DNA of 32,500 nucleotides from Leishmania martiniquensis (GCF_017916325.1 NC_090167.1:1077501-1110000); one strand, 5' to 3'. Shown: positions 1-9,729, numbered from the stretch's first letter. The notes: generated by a model not told the origin, from the sequence alone. Made by a program: numbers and translations.

Positions 1-2019
1 ATCCTCGCCGAAGAGACCGCATCCCTTGACAGGCGTGTACAGCCCAGCCTTGTGAGCCCGCTCTAGGTGACGCTGAGCTTCCCGCAGCGCCTCACGCTCT
101 GCTTCCGTCTCCACAAGCACCAGCGCGCGGTGAAAGCTCACCCAGTCGTAGGGCTCTCCCGGCTCTGGCGCGTCTTCAACGGCGTCTCTGGCAGCGCCGC
201 TTGGTGGAGGACTGATCGCCAAGACAGTGTAGATGGTCACACAACGTAGTCCGACGCCGCCTGCGGACTGGGCCGGGTAGTAGACGACGGGCGGCAGGTA
301 GTCCGGCAGGTAAAAGTTATCGCTACTCACCTCACAGGCGTCGCAGAGCGCGCGCACAGCGCAGTCCATGCACGACTCCTCAGCGCTGCTGTGTGGCGCA
401 GAGGGAATGCGCATGTGGGCGCCTACCACATCCCCCACGTTGCGCACCAGCGCGCATTTTCGCCCTCGAACCAGCAACGCACCGTAACTGTGTGCAATAC
501 GAGAGGTGTTATAACGGACTGGAATCTCCTCTGTGGAGCTGCCGGCCGTCATGGAGAGTCGAACCTCCGCCTTAGTGAGCGGTCGCACCTCCTCAGCGCG
601 CAGTCTTGTGCGACCCTCATCGTCACGAGCCAGCACACCGGCGACGGCCACTGCCGGCGGCTTCCGCTGCTTCGCCTTTTGGTTCGCTGGCACCGCGCGC
701 GTGCGCCATGCAGCAAGGGCGGAGTCCGTCGCGAGCCTTTCCATCAGGTTGGTCACCTCCACGCAGCCGTCCGTCGTGCCGACCACGCCGGTCCCCCAGT
801 CAAGCACACGACCCTCCACAAGGACACGCACCGGATCACACCAGTAAGCGAGGCCGTGAAGGCCGCTGACCAGCATGCTGCCGACGCTGTCATTCCCTGC
901 CGCCTCTGCGTCAGGCCCGCGGCCGCGCTCGCACCCTTCGCTGCCGCACCCACAGAGCGACTCGTCGGCACCTGCGGCATCATCGGCGTCCTCGGTAACA
1001 TCGCTGGCCTCTTCGCCGCTGTCGGCCGCTTCGCAGTCGCCCTCATCGAGGTCCTCATCGTGGTGGTGGTGATGGCAAGCATCGTGCCCGTGGCTTCGAC
1101 CGCGGTGATGTGCCCCGTGGTCGGCGTGCGCCTCCTCATCACTGTCCTGAGAGTCTTCGTCGTATCCGAGCGTGTCGAGAGGACTCAGCCGTGGCAGCTG
1201 CTCCACGCTCTTTGTCTGCTTAATCAGTACAAAGTCTAGCCGATACACGCGTGGCGTCGCGTAGCGCTGCTGTACGTCGACCAGTGTGCCGTCCGCCGCT
1301 GCAAGCCCCGCCTCGCGCGCGATGGCCGCGAACAGAGACGGGGCTAAATTCGTGGTCACGTGAAAAGATGAGATGCGATGATGCACGTCCTGCAGCGCAC
1401 TCAGCCATGCAGACCATGCAGGAGTCTCTGCCTCATCCTTGAGCAACACAATCACCTCTGGAAGCGGGTAACCGTCCACGGCAGGACGTCTAATCACTGC
1501 GTTCGTCAAGGAAGTGAGGGCGCTCAGTGGGGTGGGGCATACGAGCACGAGCCGCTGCACGAGACGATCACGATGGCCCAGCGTCTTCTCGCCCACAAGC
1601 ACATATTTAGTTGCCAGATGACTCGACACCCCGGCCGCTACCATGGTGGCGTTGTGTGGATTCAGCCGTGCAATGGTGTTGCTAAGCTGCTTCAGCAGCG
1701 GCCCAACAGCGGCGCCGTTGACGTGCTCCTCCTGCCCATACATGGCGACGCTGCTGAGATTAGAAGCGTCGACTACATAGACAGCATGTGTGGTGTTGGG
1801 GCGCGCCCGGAACACCAGCGCGCTCAGCGGCTCCCACTGAAGGCATGGGTGCTGCGGAGTCGCAGGCTTCTTCGACTTGAGCAGAATGAGTGGCTCCTCT
1901 GGGGCAAACACCACCTGGTAGCGCGGCCGGGTGTTGGCGAAGGCGAAGAGCCGCATGCTCGTGTCGCGCAAGGTCCCCATCACACGCTCCTGGTGCTGCT
2001 GCTTATCTGCTCGACTCAT
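1..2019 (-). CDS. Conserved hypothetical protein with degenerate Nudix-like domain and His/Asp-rich linker (3' end outside window)
   Basis: The frame is open from an ATG at 2019 to the window edge, giving 673 codons with no stop, so the C-terminus is missing. Residues 1-290 look like a globular alpha/beta region that I cannot assign. A low-complexity linker follows at about 305-385, with HHRGRSHGHDACHHHHH, long Asp/Glu runs and a CGCGSEGC cluster, suggestive of metal binding. Residues about 505-640 resemble a Nudix fold. There is a strand (YGALLVRGRKCALVRN), then a 23-residue box with Glu and Arg at the right spacing (E-x7-R), and then RALCDACEV where an active enzyme has REUxEExGU. The catalytic Glu residues are replaced, so a non-catalytic or altered domain is inferred. 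A second Met at codon 14 is an alternative start, because the only nearby splice-acceptor AG touches the first ATG. Function is unknown. Confidence 0.75.
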   Translation of the reverse strand, partial: MSRADKQQHQERVMGTLRDTSMRLFAFANTRPRYQVVFAPEEPLILLKSKKPATPQHPCLQWEPLSALVFRARPNTTHAVYVVDASNLSSVAMYGQEEHVNGAAVGPLLKQLSNTIARLNPHNATMVAAGVSSHLATKYVLVGEKTLGHRDRLVQRLVLVCPTPLSALTSLTNAVIRRPAVDGYPLPEVIVLLKDEAETPAWSAWLSALQDVHHRISSFHVTTNLAPSLFAAIAREAGLAAADGTLVDVQQRYATPRVYRLDFVLIKQTKSVEQLPRLSPLDTLGYDEDSQDSDEEAHADHGAHHRGRSHGHDACHHHHHDEDLDEGDCEAADSGEEASDVTEDADDAAGADESLCGCGSEGCERGRGPDAEAAGNDSVGSMLVSGLHGLAYWCDPVRVLVEGRVLDWGTGVVGTTDGCVEVTNLMERLATDSALAAWRTRAVPANQKAKQRKPPAVAVAGVLARDDEGRTRLRAEEVRPLTKAEVRLSMTAGSSTEEIPVRYNTSRIAHSYGALLVRGRKCALVRNVGDVVGAHMRIPSAPHSSAEESCMDCAVRALCDACEVSSDNFYLPDYLPPVVYYPAQSAGGVGLRCVTIYTVLAISPPPSGAARDAVEDAPEPGEPYDWVSFHRALVLVETEAEREALREAQRHLERAHKAGLYTPVKGCGLFGED

Positions 2020-2207
2020 CTTGGGACGGGCGGGCGGCGGGGGGGGAATGGCAGAGTGAAATCGAGGGCAGGAGGTGACACGCGCAGAGGAAAAAGAAAA
2101 GGTGAAGAACGCGAAAGAGAGGCAAAGCGCGAAACACACGCGGCGAGTGGGGAGAGCGGGTCGAATTCGATAGGCCGCAAAGGCCAAGACGAGCGCGCAG
2201 ATGCCGG
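2020..2207 (-). promoter_or_regulatory. Predicted trans-splice polypyrimidine tract and acceptor abutting an ATG
   Basis: On the coding (minus) strand this stretch is strongly pyrimidine-rich and has no AG dinucleotide between 2207 and the AG at 2021-2020, which directly precedes the ATG at 2019. An AG-free pyrimidine tract ending in AG is the usual signature of spliced-leader addition in trypanosomatids. If this AG is used, the mRNA has no untranslated bases between the spliced leader and the start codon. Prediction from sequence only. Confidence 0.5.
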
Positions 2208-2582
2208 CTCAGCAGTGATGGCGCACAAGCCCCCGCTGCTTCGCTCGCACGCAGGCAGAGATAAGACGAAGATAGTGTGTAGAAGAGCCTCCAAGAGAGA
2301 GGGAGCGGCGGATATAGGAGGAAGAGAGGGATGTGGATGGAGGCTCGAGAGGCGTTTCGCAGACGTGCATGCTTGCAATGGTGGTAGGAGAGAGGGAGGA
2401 AATGCACAAGCGCACAGCGCCACCTTCTTCCGAGAGGTCACGAGTCTTGCTCACAGAGAACACAGAGAGAGGGAGAGAGCGCGCGACTGGAGGCACGCCG
2501 CATCACTGCCTCGGCATCAAGAACGAGCGCAGGTCGGGAGAAACCGACGTAGCCCGTCTGTCGTGGCTGTGCCGCTCTCCGC

Positions 2583-2600
2583 GTGTGTGTGTGTGTGTGT
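2583..2600. repeat. (GT)9 microsatellite
   Basis: Nine uninterrupted GT units are read directly from the sequence, in the spacer downstream of ACR2. Such dinucleotide runs are common in Leishmania spacers and often length-polymorphic. Confidence 0.95.
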
Positions 2601-2942
2601 AGACGGGGTGGGGTGGGTGCGGGCTTTTCTGCGCAGAATGGGAAGGCAAACTAGACGAAGAGTAGGGCTGTGAGAGAGGCTCACGCCCTCGACGATCAGA
2701 GACTCACTCTCGCTCCTGGGGGTGGCGTTGCGCAGCCGACACCAGTGCCGAGCGCACAGACGGAAGCACAGGCAGTGGCAGCCCCAAAGGAAACAGAAAA
2801 AGCGAAAGGAATGGCGTTAAAAAAAAAAGGGCAGCAGCGACGTCGCACCGCTTCCTTCGAGCCCCACGCCTTCGCCACACGCACTGCACATGCCGGCAAC
2901 GGCAGCATTTCGCCCACCATCAGCGCCGCCGCTGCTTACCAC

Positions 2943-3326
2943 TCACACATACATGAGGTCTGGGCGCGCATCGCCATACATGTTGTAGAACGCCTCCCAC
3001 CCTCCACGCAGCACGTGCACAGCAGGGAGGGGGTATCCGAGCTTTTGCTGGGCCAGCGCAAAGCGGTTGGCCCCCTTCGGGCCCCGTATGAGCGACTGCG
3101 CGCAGTGAAAGGCGACGACCTCTTTCCCCTCCTCGAAGAGAGTCTTGGCGAGCCCCTCATACACCTCCGCAGTGCTGCTGATTGTTGGCACGCTTATCGA
3201 GTTCACGATGATGCCACAGTGTCGGTCGCTATCCCGACAGTCGACCACCGCCACTTTGGTGAATGAGTCGGGCTTGTCAAGCAGCTCCACCAGCTCGTCT
3301 GGGCTCATGTACGTGTAGTTCGCCAT
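2943..3326 (-). CDS. ACR2: Arsenate/antimonate reductase, ACR2-type rhodanese/Cdc25-fold protein
   Basis: A complete 127-codon frame with a clean ATG in good context (AAAA before ATG, G after). The protein is one rhodanese/Cdc25-like domain with the signature HC(x)5R loop at H74-C75 to R81 (HCAQSLIR), followed by GPKGANRFALAQ and a C-terminal VLRGGWEAFY segment. Length, loop and Cys75/Arg81 numbering match the Leishmania ACR2 enzyme. That enzyme uses thiols to reduce arsenate and pentavalent antimony, giving the active SbIII form of antimonial drugs, and is also reported to have phosphatase activity. It is a cytosolic single-domain enzyme with no signal peptide or membrane segment. A rhodanese-type sulfurtransferase is the alternative, but the loop length and overall resemblance favour ACR2. 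Confidence 0.92.
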   Translation of the reverse strand: MANYTYMSPDELVELLDKPDSFTKVAVVDCRDSDRHCGIIVNSISVPTISSTAEVYEGLAKTLFEEGKEVVAFHCAQSLIRGPKGANRFALAQQKLGYPLPAVHVLRGGWEAFYNMYGDARPDLMYV

Positions 3327-3375
3327 TTTTCACACGGCAAGGAGGGGGCGCTGCGCGGAATAGAAAATGGCAATC

Positions 3376-3395
3376 CTAAAGAAAAGTGCGCGAAG
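3376..3395 (-). promoter_or_regulatory. Predicted trans-splice acceptor for ACR2
   Basis: The coding strand reads a pyrimidine stretch CTTTTCTTTAG ending in AG at 3377-3376. Splicing here would leave a 49-nt 5' UTR with no upstream ATG before the ACR2 start. A second AG near 3351 is a possible alternative. Confidence 0.45.
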
Positions 3396-5040
3396 CGAAG
3401 CCGACAAATGGCGTCGATCCACCGGCGGCACTCAGTGACAGCGTATCGCCTTCTGTCAGCAGTAAGCGATGTGCGCCGAGGAAAGTGGCCGGCCGCCACG
3501 AAACAGAAGGACCAACGCGTCTTCTATTGTTTTCCAGCGGGGAGAGAGGGTCAAGAGCCCCGCAGCGCGGGGAGGCTAAGGTGAAAGCAGCGAGATGGGT
3601 GTTGAAAGATGGCGGCCTACGACGCACACACGCTAGCGTCAATCGCTGATTGGCGTGTGTAGCTTGTGTATGAGCGTCTGTGATGAATTGCCTTCGAGCG
3701 ACTCGTGGAGCAGTGACCCCCCCACGCACACACACACACATACACACCTACCGGCTTGGGTGTTGCACCACTCAGGCAAAGGCACGAGCAAGCATAGAGT
3801 GGGGTGGAAGGTTTAGAGGAAAAAGAGGAGGCGATGCGGCACCGAGAGCAAGGACGAGCTTGCATAGGAGTATTAATCGCATGCGAGATGCATGTGCCCA
3901 GGTGGGCACCGTCGCAGGTGAGGGGGCTCTCCTCCCACCATCCCCCCGCCGAGCCATACATCAAACTGCGGCAGCCCATATGGAAAGGAACAGAACATTC
4001 ACAAGCCACCCTCGCGCGTGTTTGTGTGCTCTACCGCGGGAAGAAGATGGGAAGCTGTCGTGTTTGGGGGCCACTGTAGCAGCAGCAGAAGCAGCAGCTA
4101 CGCTTGCATCATCATCGTTTCACTTGACATGCTCTCTCGGATACAGCACACGCGGAGAGGGACCGTCAAAGACGATTCTTCTCTCAGACTGAGATCACTG
4201 CTCGCGCTCGCCATCCCGATCAACCCCTTTACGGTAGTGCGGTCGGGGAAGTAGGGGAGCGGAGGGTGGGGCGCTTTCACACGCCGCCCTCTCGATTAAT
4301 CCGACACAAACTCGGAGAAGAAATATGGGCGGCAGTGCAGCTGCTTCCTTCTGTCTCGCCTCGTGTGCGATTCCGTCGAGCTCCTCGTTCTCTCTTTTGC
4401 ATTACGTGTGTGTGTGTGTATGTCTGTGTGCGCGCTCAAGTTCGGGAGTGGCGATGGTCGTGTGCGCGAGCCCTTCCCGTTCTGTCGTTGCTGTGGCGGA
4501 GAGCAGAGAGGGAGCGAGGGAAGTAGAGGACGCGTACGTCCAAGAGAGCGCGAGAAGAATAAGCCTGTCCATTCGCGGGAAAGGGGGAAGGGAGGGGGAC
4601 GCAAGAGGCCAACTGTACAAACAGCTCTCCTTCGGCTTGGCAATGGTGCGCAATCACCCGCCCTTGGCGGCCACAGTTCACATCGCACACGGGCACCCTT
4701 TGCACGGCTGCAGCCCTCGAGAAAAGGCACTTCGAAGATGAGATGCTGAGCGAAGCTGTACAATTAATGGCAAGGGTGGGGTGGGGGAGGGGAGGAGGAG
4801 AGTGCGTAAAGGGGAATATAAAAAGAAGGGGGGTAGGGGGCGAATAACAGGCGCACCTTCGATACTGAACTCCTTCGGATCGCCGGGCTCGAGTCACAGA
4901 GTGTGAGTCCTCAGGCCGCTTGTGTAGGGGAGACGCCAAGAAAGAGAAAGCGCGCGCTTGCGTGCGTGTGTGGCGGGGGGGGGCTTGCCGTTTACACCCT
5001 GAAAACGGCTAAGGAGTGCTTTGCGGGTGAGGGGATGGAG

Positions 5041-5067
5041 AGAAGGCAGAGAAGGCAGAGAAGGCAG
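5041..5067. repeat. Three tandem copies of a 9-bp unit (AGAAGGCAG)
   Basis: Three exact consecutive copies are read directly, about 60 bp beyond the stop codon of the Sec7 gene, so probably in its 3' UTR. No function is inferred. Confidence 0.9.
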
Positions 5068-5128
5068 ACATCATGCCAGCGCGCTTTAAAAGTTTCGCGG
5101 TAAGCCGTCTTCCCTCTTATCGTTCGCC

Positions 5129-8100
5129 CTAGAGCACGTTCAGTAAAAAAGGCACGAACGTAGCGCGAGATGTCGGCAGTAAACGATACGCCCGCCCATC
5201 ATCCAAATAACGCTGCAGCACCTCCTCCATCACCGGACGCAGGTCACGCAGGTTCAACACGAACGCGGCAGCGATGTCATACGTGATTTGCACCGTGTCC
5301 AGCAGCTTGCGGGCGATCGGTGCCTCCTCGAGAATGCGAAAGCCCATGTACACGCAGGACATGATGTGCGGGTACGTGAGTAGAAGCATCTGCCGCACGT
5401 GTTCCGCGTAGCAGGGCACGACGTACGGTTGCGGGCGATACGCCTCGCTCTCGATGCAGTACAGGCGATGCACCGACTCGAGCTTGTGGAGGTACATGGC
5501 CGACACCTCATGAAATGCGTGGTGCTGCGCCTCCTTTGTTTTGAGGGTGGCCTTATTGTCAGCGTATGCGGGGATCGTGCTGTCCAGCAGTGCCACATCG
5601 TCGCTCACCCATACATGCAGCGGACTGCCGTCCATGGGCGACGCCTCCGGGATAGATGCGGACGCAGCGGTTGGAGCGGGCGCCGCAGCTGCCGTCCTTG
5701 GGGTGAGAAAGGAGTCGTGAGCCGAAGGAGCATCGTTCCCCTCCGCCCCCTGCAGCACGTCCTCGAACGCTTCCGGGTCGGCGTCAAGGATCAAGCCGTC
5801 CTTGCTCGCCGCTGCGCGAGCCGCCGCTTCTGCGCTGGCCGTCACACCGCTAACGTCACGGAAGACGGGCGAGCCGGTCGGCACCGTCGTCCCTTTCGCG
5901 TTCGCGGTGGAGCTGTTGGTATTGGCAGCACCCTGATGCCTCCGCTGCGCGGCCCGCTCCATTTGAATCTTGGCCGACAGTCGCACCAGAGTCCCCTCCT
6001 TCTCCGCCTGCTGCGGCGTGCGGCCGTAGATGTCCAGCTCCCACTTGCGATTCAGCACGCGACGGAACATGGCGTGGAGGTCTTCCGCCATCATGGGAAA
6101 CTCGAGGCAGGCGTTTGCGTCTCGCACGAACTGCGCCACCGGCATCCGGTCGCCCTTCGCCACCCGGTTGTGCAAATTAGAGTGAAGGAAGAGAAGTACA
6201 CCCGCCATGACGTCCGCGTCACGGGCTGTGATGGAGCTCGGGTTCTGCCGAGCATACTCGTTGCCGAAGCACTCCTGAATCGTCTCCCACACCTTCGCCT
6301 CAAACATGGGCCGCTCCCAGGACATGAACTTGCATGTAGTGTCGCGCATCGCCACATCGACAGGGACGTCTGTGTAGTGGAAGCAGTGCAGGTACTCCTG
6401 CAGCACCAAGCGCGGAGCGCCGTCCTTACTGTTCACCTTCTCGAAGATGGCACTGAGCGCTTCGCGCGAGATGCCGGGGTACTCGAAGAGGAAGCGCGCA
6501 AAGAGGGCGTAGCTTGACGTTCCAGCAGCTACACTCGCCGGGTCGGCCCGCTCCGACTCGCTGGGCGTCGTTGCCACCATAAACCCGCGACTCTCCAGGA
6601 ACTCCTTCGCCTCTCTCCAGCGGCCCGCATTGATGCGCTGCACAGCCTCCTGGGCGATGCGTTTGTTATGAAGAAGGTAGTGGATATGCTTCCAATGGTA
6701 CCGGACGCTGTTCTCCCTACCCCATTTCGGGAAGGGCGCCCCAGAGGGGCCATCGAGAGGCGACGCCTGATCGCGGATGTGGGACTCTCTCTGGCCTGGG
6801 CTGTAGTTCTCTTCGCCGCCACCGCCGCTGTCCCTGCCGCTCGCAGTCGCCGTAGCAGAGTGGCTGCCCGCGAGCGGAGGTTGCAGGTCGGCCACTTCAA
6901 CTGAGCCCCAGCTGTCTCGGTACAGCTCCCTTGATTCAGTCCCACCAGTAAGATCGCCGCCTTTTGGTTGCTGCCGCCGTCGCAGGTCGTTCTGGGCGCT
7001 GCGCCGCAGGCTCTCCGCATACGCCCGCGGGTCTTCGGCGATCCACCTATGCAAGGAGGTCATTAGTGTGTGAATGACCACCACGCTCTCCGAGCGAAGC
7101 AGTTGCTGCTGATCGGACGAGAGCCACGGGTAGGCGTCGCCGTTGGCATCAACGTGGTCAAGGAAGGTCATCTCCACGACGTGTTCCACAAGCAGCTCTA
7201 GCATGCCACCGTACTCTGCGCCAGGGTCGAAGGCAGGGTTGCAGTCGTAGTTGATGAAGAGCGACACGCACAAGTGAGGCACTGTAAATAGCTGCCGTAT
7301 CATCGACAGAACCGCGTGCTTCTGGCGGAAGCTGGCGTACTGTGAGACCATCAGCGGGAACAGGAAGGCACCCAGCAACGTATGCAGCTCACGCGCCATG
7401 TGGTAGTGCAACTTACGCAGTAGCGTCCCAAGCAGGTGTGCAGCTCGCTCGAAGAACGTGAACGGCACCGCCATGGCGAGGTTCTTGACTAGGCACCCCA
7501 GCAGCTCATATTTGCAGGCATGCAGCACCAGAGACATCCACGTTGCGCAGCGATGCTCCTGCTCGCAATTCGCTGCGGGAAGCTCGTCCAACACACACTC
7601 GAGCACCCACAACCCAAGAGCACGCACGCGCACGTCACTGTTCGCGGCGTTTGGTGTGCCGCTGCACGGACATGACGCGCATCGACACATGCGGCGCACT
7701 ACTATCAGCAAGTCCTTCAGAGGGCTTGGAAGGGCGCCATCCACGGTGCCCAGCGTCGACAGCGCATGTAGAACGAGAGACTCATCGACGCTGTTCCGGA
7801 ACAAAGTATGCGGGTCGAAGGAAAGGTTCATCAGGGAAGGGGATGAGTGGAAGCTGAGCGGGGTTGCCGCAGGACTGGCGCCTGTAGTAAAAGACCGCTG
7901 TGACCGCAGCGGAGACTTGGTCAAGTCTGAATCTCCCTCGTTGCTGTGGGGCTCATCGCTTACGAGCTGCAGCGACAACGTCGGGGCCTCATCAGGCACC
8001 GGGGGCTTCGATGAGGAAGCCGGCACGTTCAAGGCCCACTCGCCACCGCCGTTTTCTCTGTCCCCTGAGCACAGCGGTTGCTCCGCATGATGCGGTGATG

Positions 8101-9646
8101 GGAAAGCGGTCGGCGCGCTGACAGTCTCGGAGCTTGCCTCCTGCTCCTGCTGCAGCTGCGCGGCAGCATCGACGAATGGTTGGTCGCTTGAGCATGGCGC
8201 CGTCGCGGTGGCTATCGGTACGGCCGGGAAGCAACCAGAACGCGGCGAGGCTGGCGGCACCACCTCCATTCTTTTCGAGGGCACGACATGAATCCAGGTG
8301 TAGGGCTCGTTGTTATCCACATCCACGGTGTAGTCGGCGAGGATGGTGTCTGTGGAGAAGACAGCGTGTGCCGTAGCGTGGCTGTCAGTGCCACCAAGTG
8401 CGCCATCGTACTTTCCCATGGCAACGAAGGCGTGCACGATGCGGTGCACCGCCGCCCGGAGCGCCAGATGAGCCGCGTATCGCGCAGTATCCTGCATCCC
8501 ACCTGCTGCCGCTTTGAAGCAGGATTCGATGACTCGAATCGCAGTGTGTCCGCGGAAGGACCCCGCCATGCCGAAAGCCTCGCTGTGGGAGCGGCGCGCA
8601 GTGAAGCCGTCGGCCTCTCTCCCACCGCTCGGAGAGCCTGCCCCTTCCCTGCTCCGGCGGGGTGGATGGGGCCTGCTGGAGACCAACTCGCACACCAGAC
8701 GCAACGCGCGCGTCTGCACCGTAGGCTCCGAAAAACTCTGCAGTATGCACTCGGACAGTGCGTAGAACACGCCGGTGGCAACGGAGACAGACATGCGGCC
8801 GGGCCGACGTGATGCACGGCGTCCTTTTGAGGCGCCCCCGCTGCCGACGGGGGCCTCAGGACACAGAAGTGACGGGTCCACGATGACCGTGACGAGGAGG
8901 TCGAAGGGCACCGGCATATCGCGCAGCAGTAACTCCAAGGCGGTGATAGTGTACTCTGTCAGCTTCCGCCGCTTCCAGAAGACGGCGCTGAGCACGTAGC
9001 CCCAGACAGCGGCGCTCTGAAATGCGGTGCAGAGCGGAAGACTGCTACTGCACTCTGTCGCAGTTCCAGTAGGTCGCCTCGCGCTGGCTGCCCTCCCATG
9101 ACTGAGGGAAGGATTCGACGAGCGTTTCTCCGCCCTGTTTGCGTCGTCTTCCACTGAGACGGCGCAGCCCTGCCGCGGGGGTGAGCCGGCCGAGTCGGTC
9201 GACGGCCGCGCCGAAGGCTCTCCCTTGACCGTAAGCGGCGCCTCAGCAGTTGGAGTCCTACCGAGTGCGTCGGCTGTAGTGATAGGCCCCATCCCTCGCT
9301 CGCTTGCCGTAACGGGGGACGTGTTGGCGGGCAGCGCCGGCGGTGACCTCTTGACTGGATGAGGCACTGGCGAAGCGGAGCCGCGGTCATGGTTGGCTCG
9401 ATCCTGGGCATCGAGGCTCGAGAGCGCTGATGCCCCGGCGTTAGAGTCACTGCGGCGCGGGGGGGCCAGGACAGACCGCCCCATCATGGCCAGTGCTGAC
9501 TCGGCAGCCTTAACTCCATGTCGCAGCTCTGCCTTTACGGCTGCATTTGAGACTGTCAAGTCCACGCGGCGGTGGATCTCGCGAAGCACAGCACGGCACG
9601 CTTGGGCAGTGCGGTGCACCGACTCTGGCGTCGGGCTTGAACCCAT
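5129..9646 (-). CDS. Large Sec7-domain Arf guanine-nucleotide exchange factor (GBF/BIG-like)
   Basis: 1505 codons from the first in-frame ATG at 9646; the open frame extends 10 codons upstream only to a TTG. Residues about 995-1195 match the Sec7 domain, which activates Arf GTPases on Golgi/endosomal membranes to recruit coats. The helix containing the glutamic finger reads RPMFEAKVWETI with Glu at about 1116 (family form PGEAQ), and the second motif reads LHSNLHN (family form LNTDLHN). A HUS box (LFINYDCNP, N799-C802) lies upstream, as in large GBF1/BIG/GNOM proteins, and helical N-terminal sequence fits a DCB/HUS region. Residues about 80-190 and 500-600 are Ser/Pro-rich and probably disordered. 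A helical segment of about 170 residues closes the protein, which is shorter than the full HDS1-3/4 array of yeast and human relatives. Both Sec7 motifs are divergent but the key Glu is kept. Confidence 0.87.
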   Translation of the reverse strand: MGSSPTPESVHRTAQACRAVLREIHRRVDLTVSNAAVKAELRHGVKAAESALAMMGRSVLAPPRRSDSNAGASALSSLDAQDRANHDRGSASPVPHPVKRSPPALPANTSPVTASERGMGPITTADALGRTPTAEAPLTVKGEPSARPSTDSAGSPPRQGCAVSVEDDANRAEKRSSNPSLSHGRAASARRPTGTATECSSSLPLCTAFQSAAVWGYVLSAVFWKRRKLTEYTITALELLLRDMPVPFDLLVTVIVDPSLLCPEAPVGSGGASKGRRASRRPGRMSVSVATGVFYALSECILQSFSEPTVQTRALRLVCELVSSRPHPPRRSREGAGSPSGGREADGFTARRSHSEAFGMAGSFRGHTAIRVIESCFKAAAGGMQDTARYAAHLALRAAVHRIVHAFVAMGKYDGALGGTDSHATAHAVFSTDTILADYTVDVDNNEPYTWIHVVPSKRMEVVPPASPRSGCFPAVPIATATAPCSSDQPFVDAAAQLQQEQEASSETVSAPTAFPSPHHAEQPLCSGDRENGGGEWALNVPASSSKPPVPDEAPTLSLQLVSDEPHSNEGDSDLTKSPLRSQRSFTTGASPAATPLSFHSSPSLMNLSFDPHTLFRNSVDESLVLHALSTLGTVDGALPSPLKDLLIVVRRMCRCASCPCSGTPNAANSDVRVRALGLWVLECVLDELPAANCEQEHRCATWMSLVLHACKYELLGCLVKNLAMAVPFTFFERAAHLLGTLLRKLHYHMARELHTLLGAFLFPLMVSQYASFRQKHAVLSMIRQLFTVPHLCVSLFINYDCNPAFDPGAEYGGMLELLVEHVVEMTFLDHVDANGDAYPWLSSDQQQLLRSESVVVIHTLMTSLHRWIAEDPRAYAESLRRSAQNDLRRRQQPKGGDLTGGTESRELYRDSWGSVEVADLQPPLAGSHSATATASGRDSGGGGEENYSPGQRESHIRDQASPLDGPSGAPFPKWGRENSVRYHWKHIHYLLHNKRIAQEAVQRINAGRWREAKEFLESRGFMVATTPSESERADPASVAAGTSSYALFARFLFEYPGISREALSAIFEKVNSKDGAPRLVLQEYLHCFHYTDVPVDVAMRDTTCKFMSWERPMFEAKVWETIQECFGNEYARQNPSSITARDADVMAGVLLFLHSNLHNRVAKGDRMPVAQFVRDANACLEFPMMAEDLHAMFRRVLNRKWELDIYGRTPQQAEKEGTLVRLSAKIQMERAAQRRHQGAANTNSSTANAKGTTVPTGSPVFRDVSGVTASAEAAARAAASKDGLILDADPEAFEDVLQGAEGNDAPSAHDSFLTPRTAAAAPAPTAASASIPEASPMDGSPLHVWVSDDVALLDSTIPAYADNKATLKTKEAQHHAFHEVSAMYLHKLESVHRLYCIESEAYRPQPYVVPCYAEHVRQMLLLTYPHIMSCVYMGFRILEEAPIARKLLDTVQITYDIAAAFVLNLRDLRPVMEEVLQRYLDDGRAYRLLPTSRATFVPFLLNVL

Positions 9647-9729
9647 CCGGTATGCCGAGGATGACCAAGGACGCAAGGGCCTGCTCGCACGGAACAGAAG
9701 GAGAGGATGAAATGACCTACAGAAAGGCG

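Larger units (their letters stand above)
2020..2942. other. Intergenic spacer between the Nudix-like gene and ACR2
   Basis: No supportable gene was seen on either strand. The spacer holds the acceptor tract next to the Nudix-like gene, a (GT)9 microsatellite at 2583-2600, an A-run at about 2819-2828 (T-run on the coding strand) and other purine-rich plus-strand stretches. It should contain the 3' UTR of ACR2 and the polyadenylation region, which in these organisms is set by the downstream splice tract. Confidence 0.6.
3327..5128. other. Intergenic spacer between ACR2 and the Sec7 gene
   Basis: 1.8 kb without a supportable gene. Open frames here are short, low in complexity (Pro/Ser/Arg or His/Thr repeats) and lack conserved motifs. 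Contents include a CA microsatellite at 3727-3740, a GT run at 4406-4419, several purine-rich plus-strand (pyrimidine-rich coding-strand) tracts, and a three-copy 9-bp repeat at 5041-5067. It should hold the Sec7 gene's 3' UTR and the ACR2 5' processing signals. Confidence 0.55.

Noticed and set aside
548..563. tRNA T-arm-like sequence (GGAGGTTCGACTCTCC on the minus strand)
   Set aside because: It lies inside an intact coding frame and I could find no acceptor stem or anticodon arm at the right distances.
391..2673. Long plus-strand open frames (282 and 431 codons) opposite the Nudix-like gene
   Set aside because: They are antisense shadows produced by GC-rich codon bias, with low-complexity His/Arg-rich products, no motifs and no acceptor signals on that strand.
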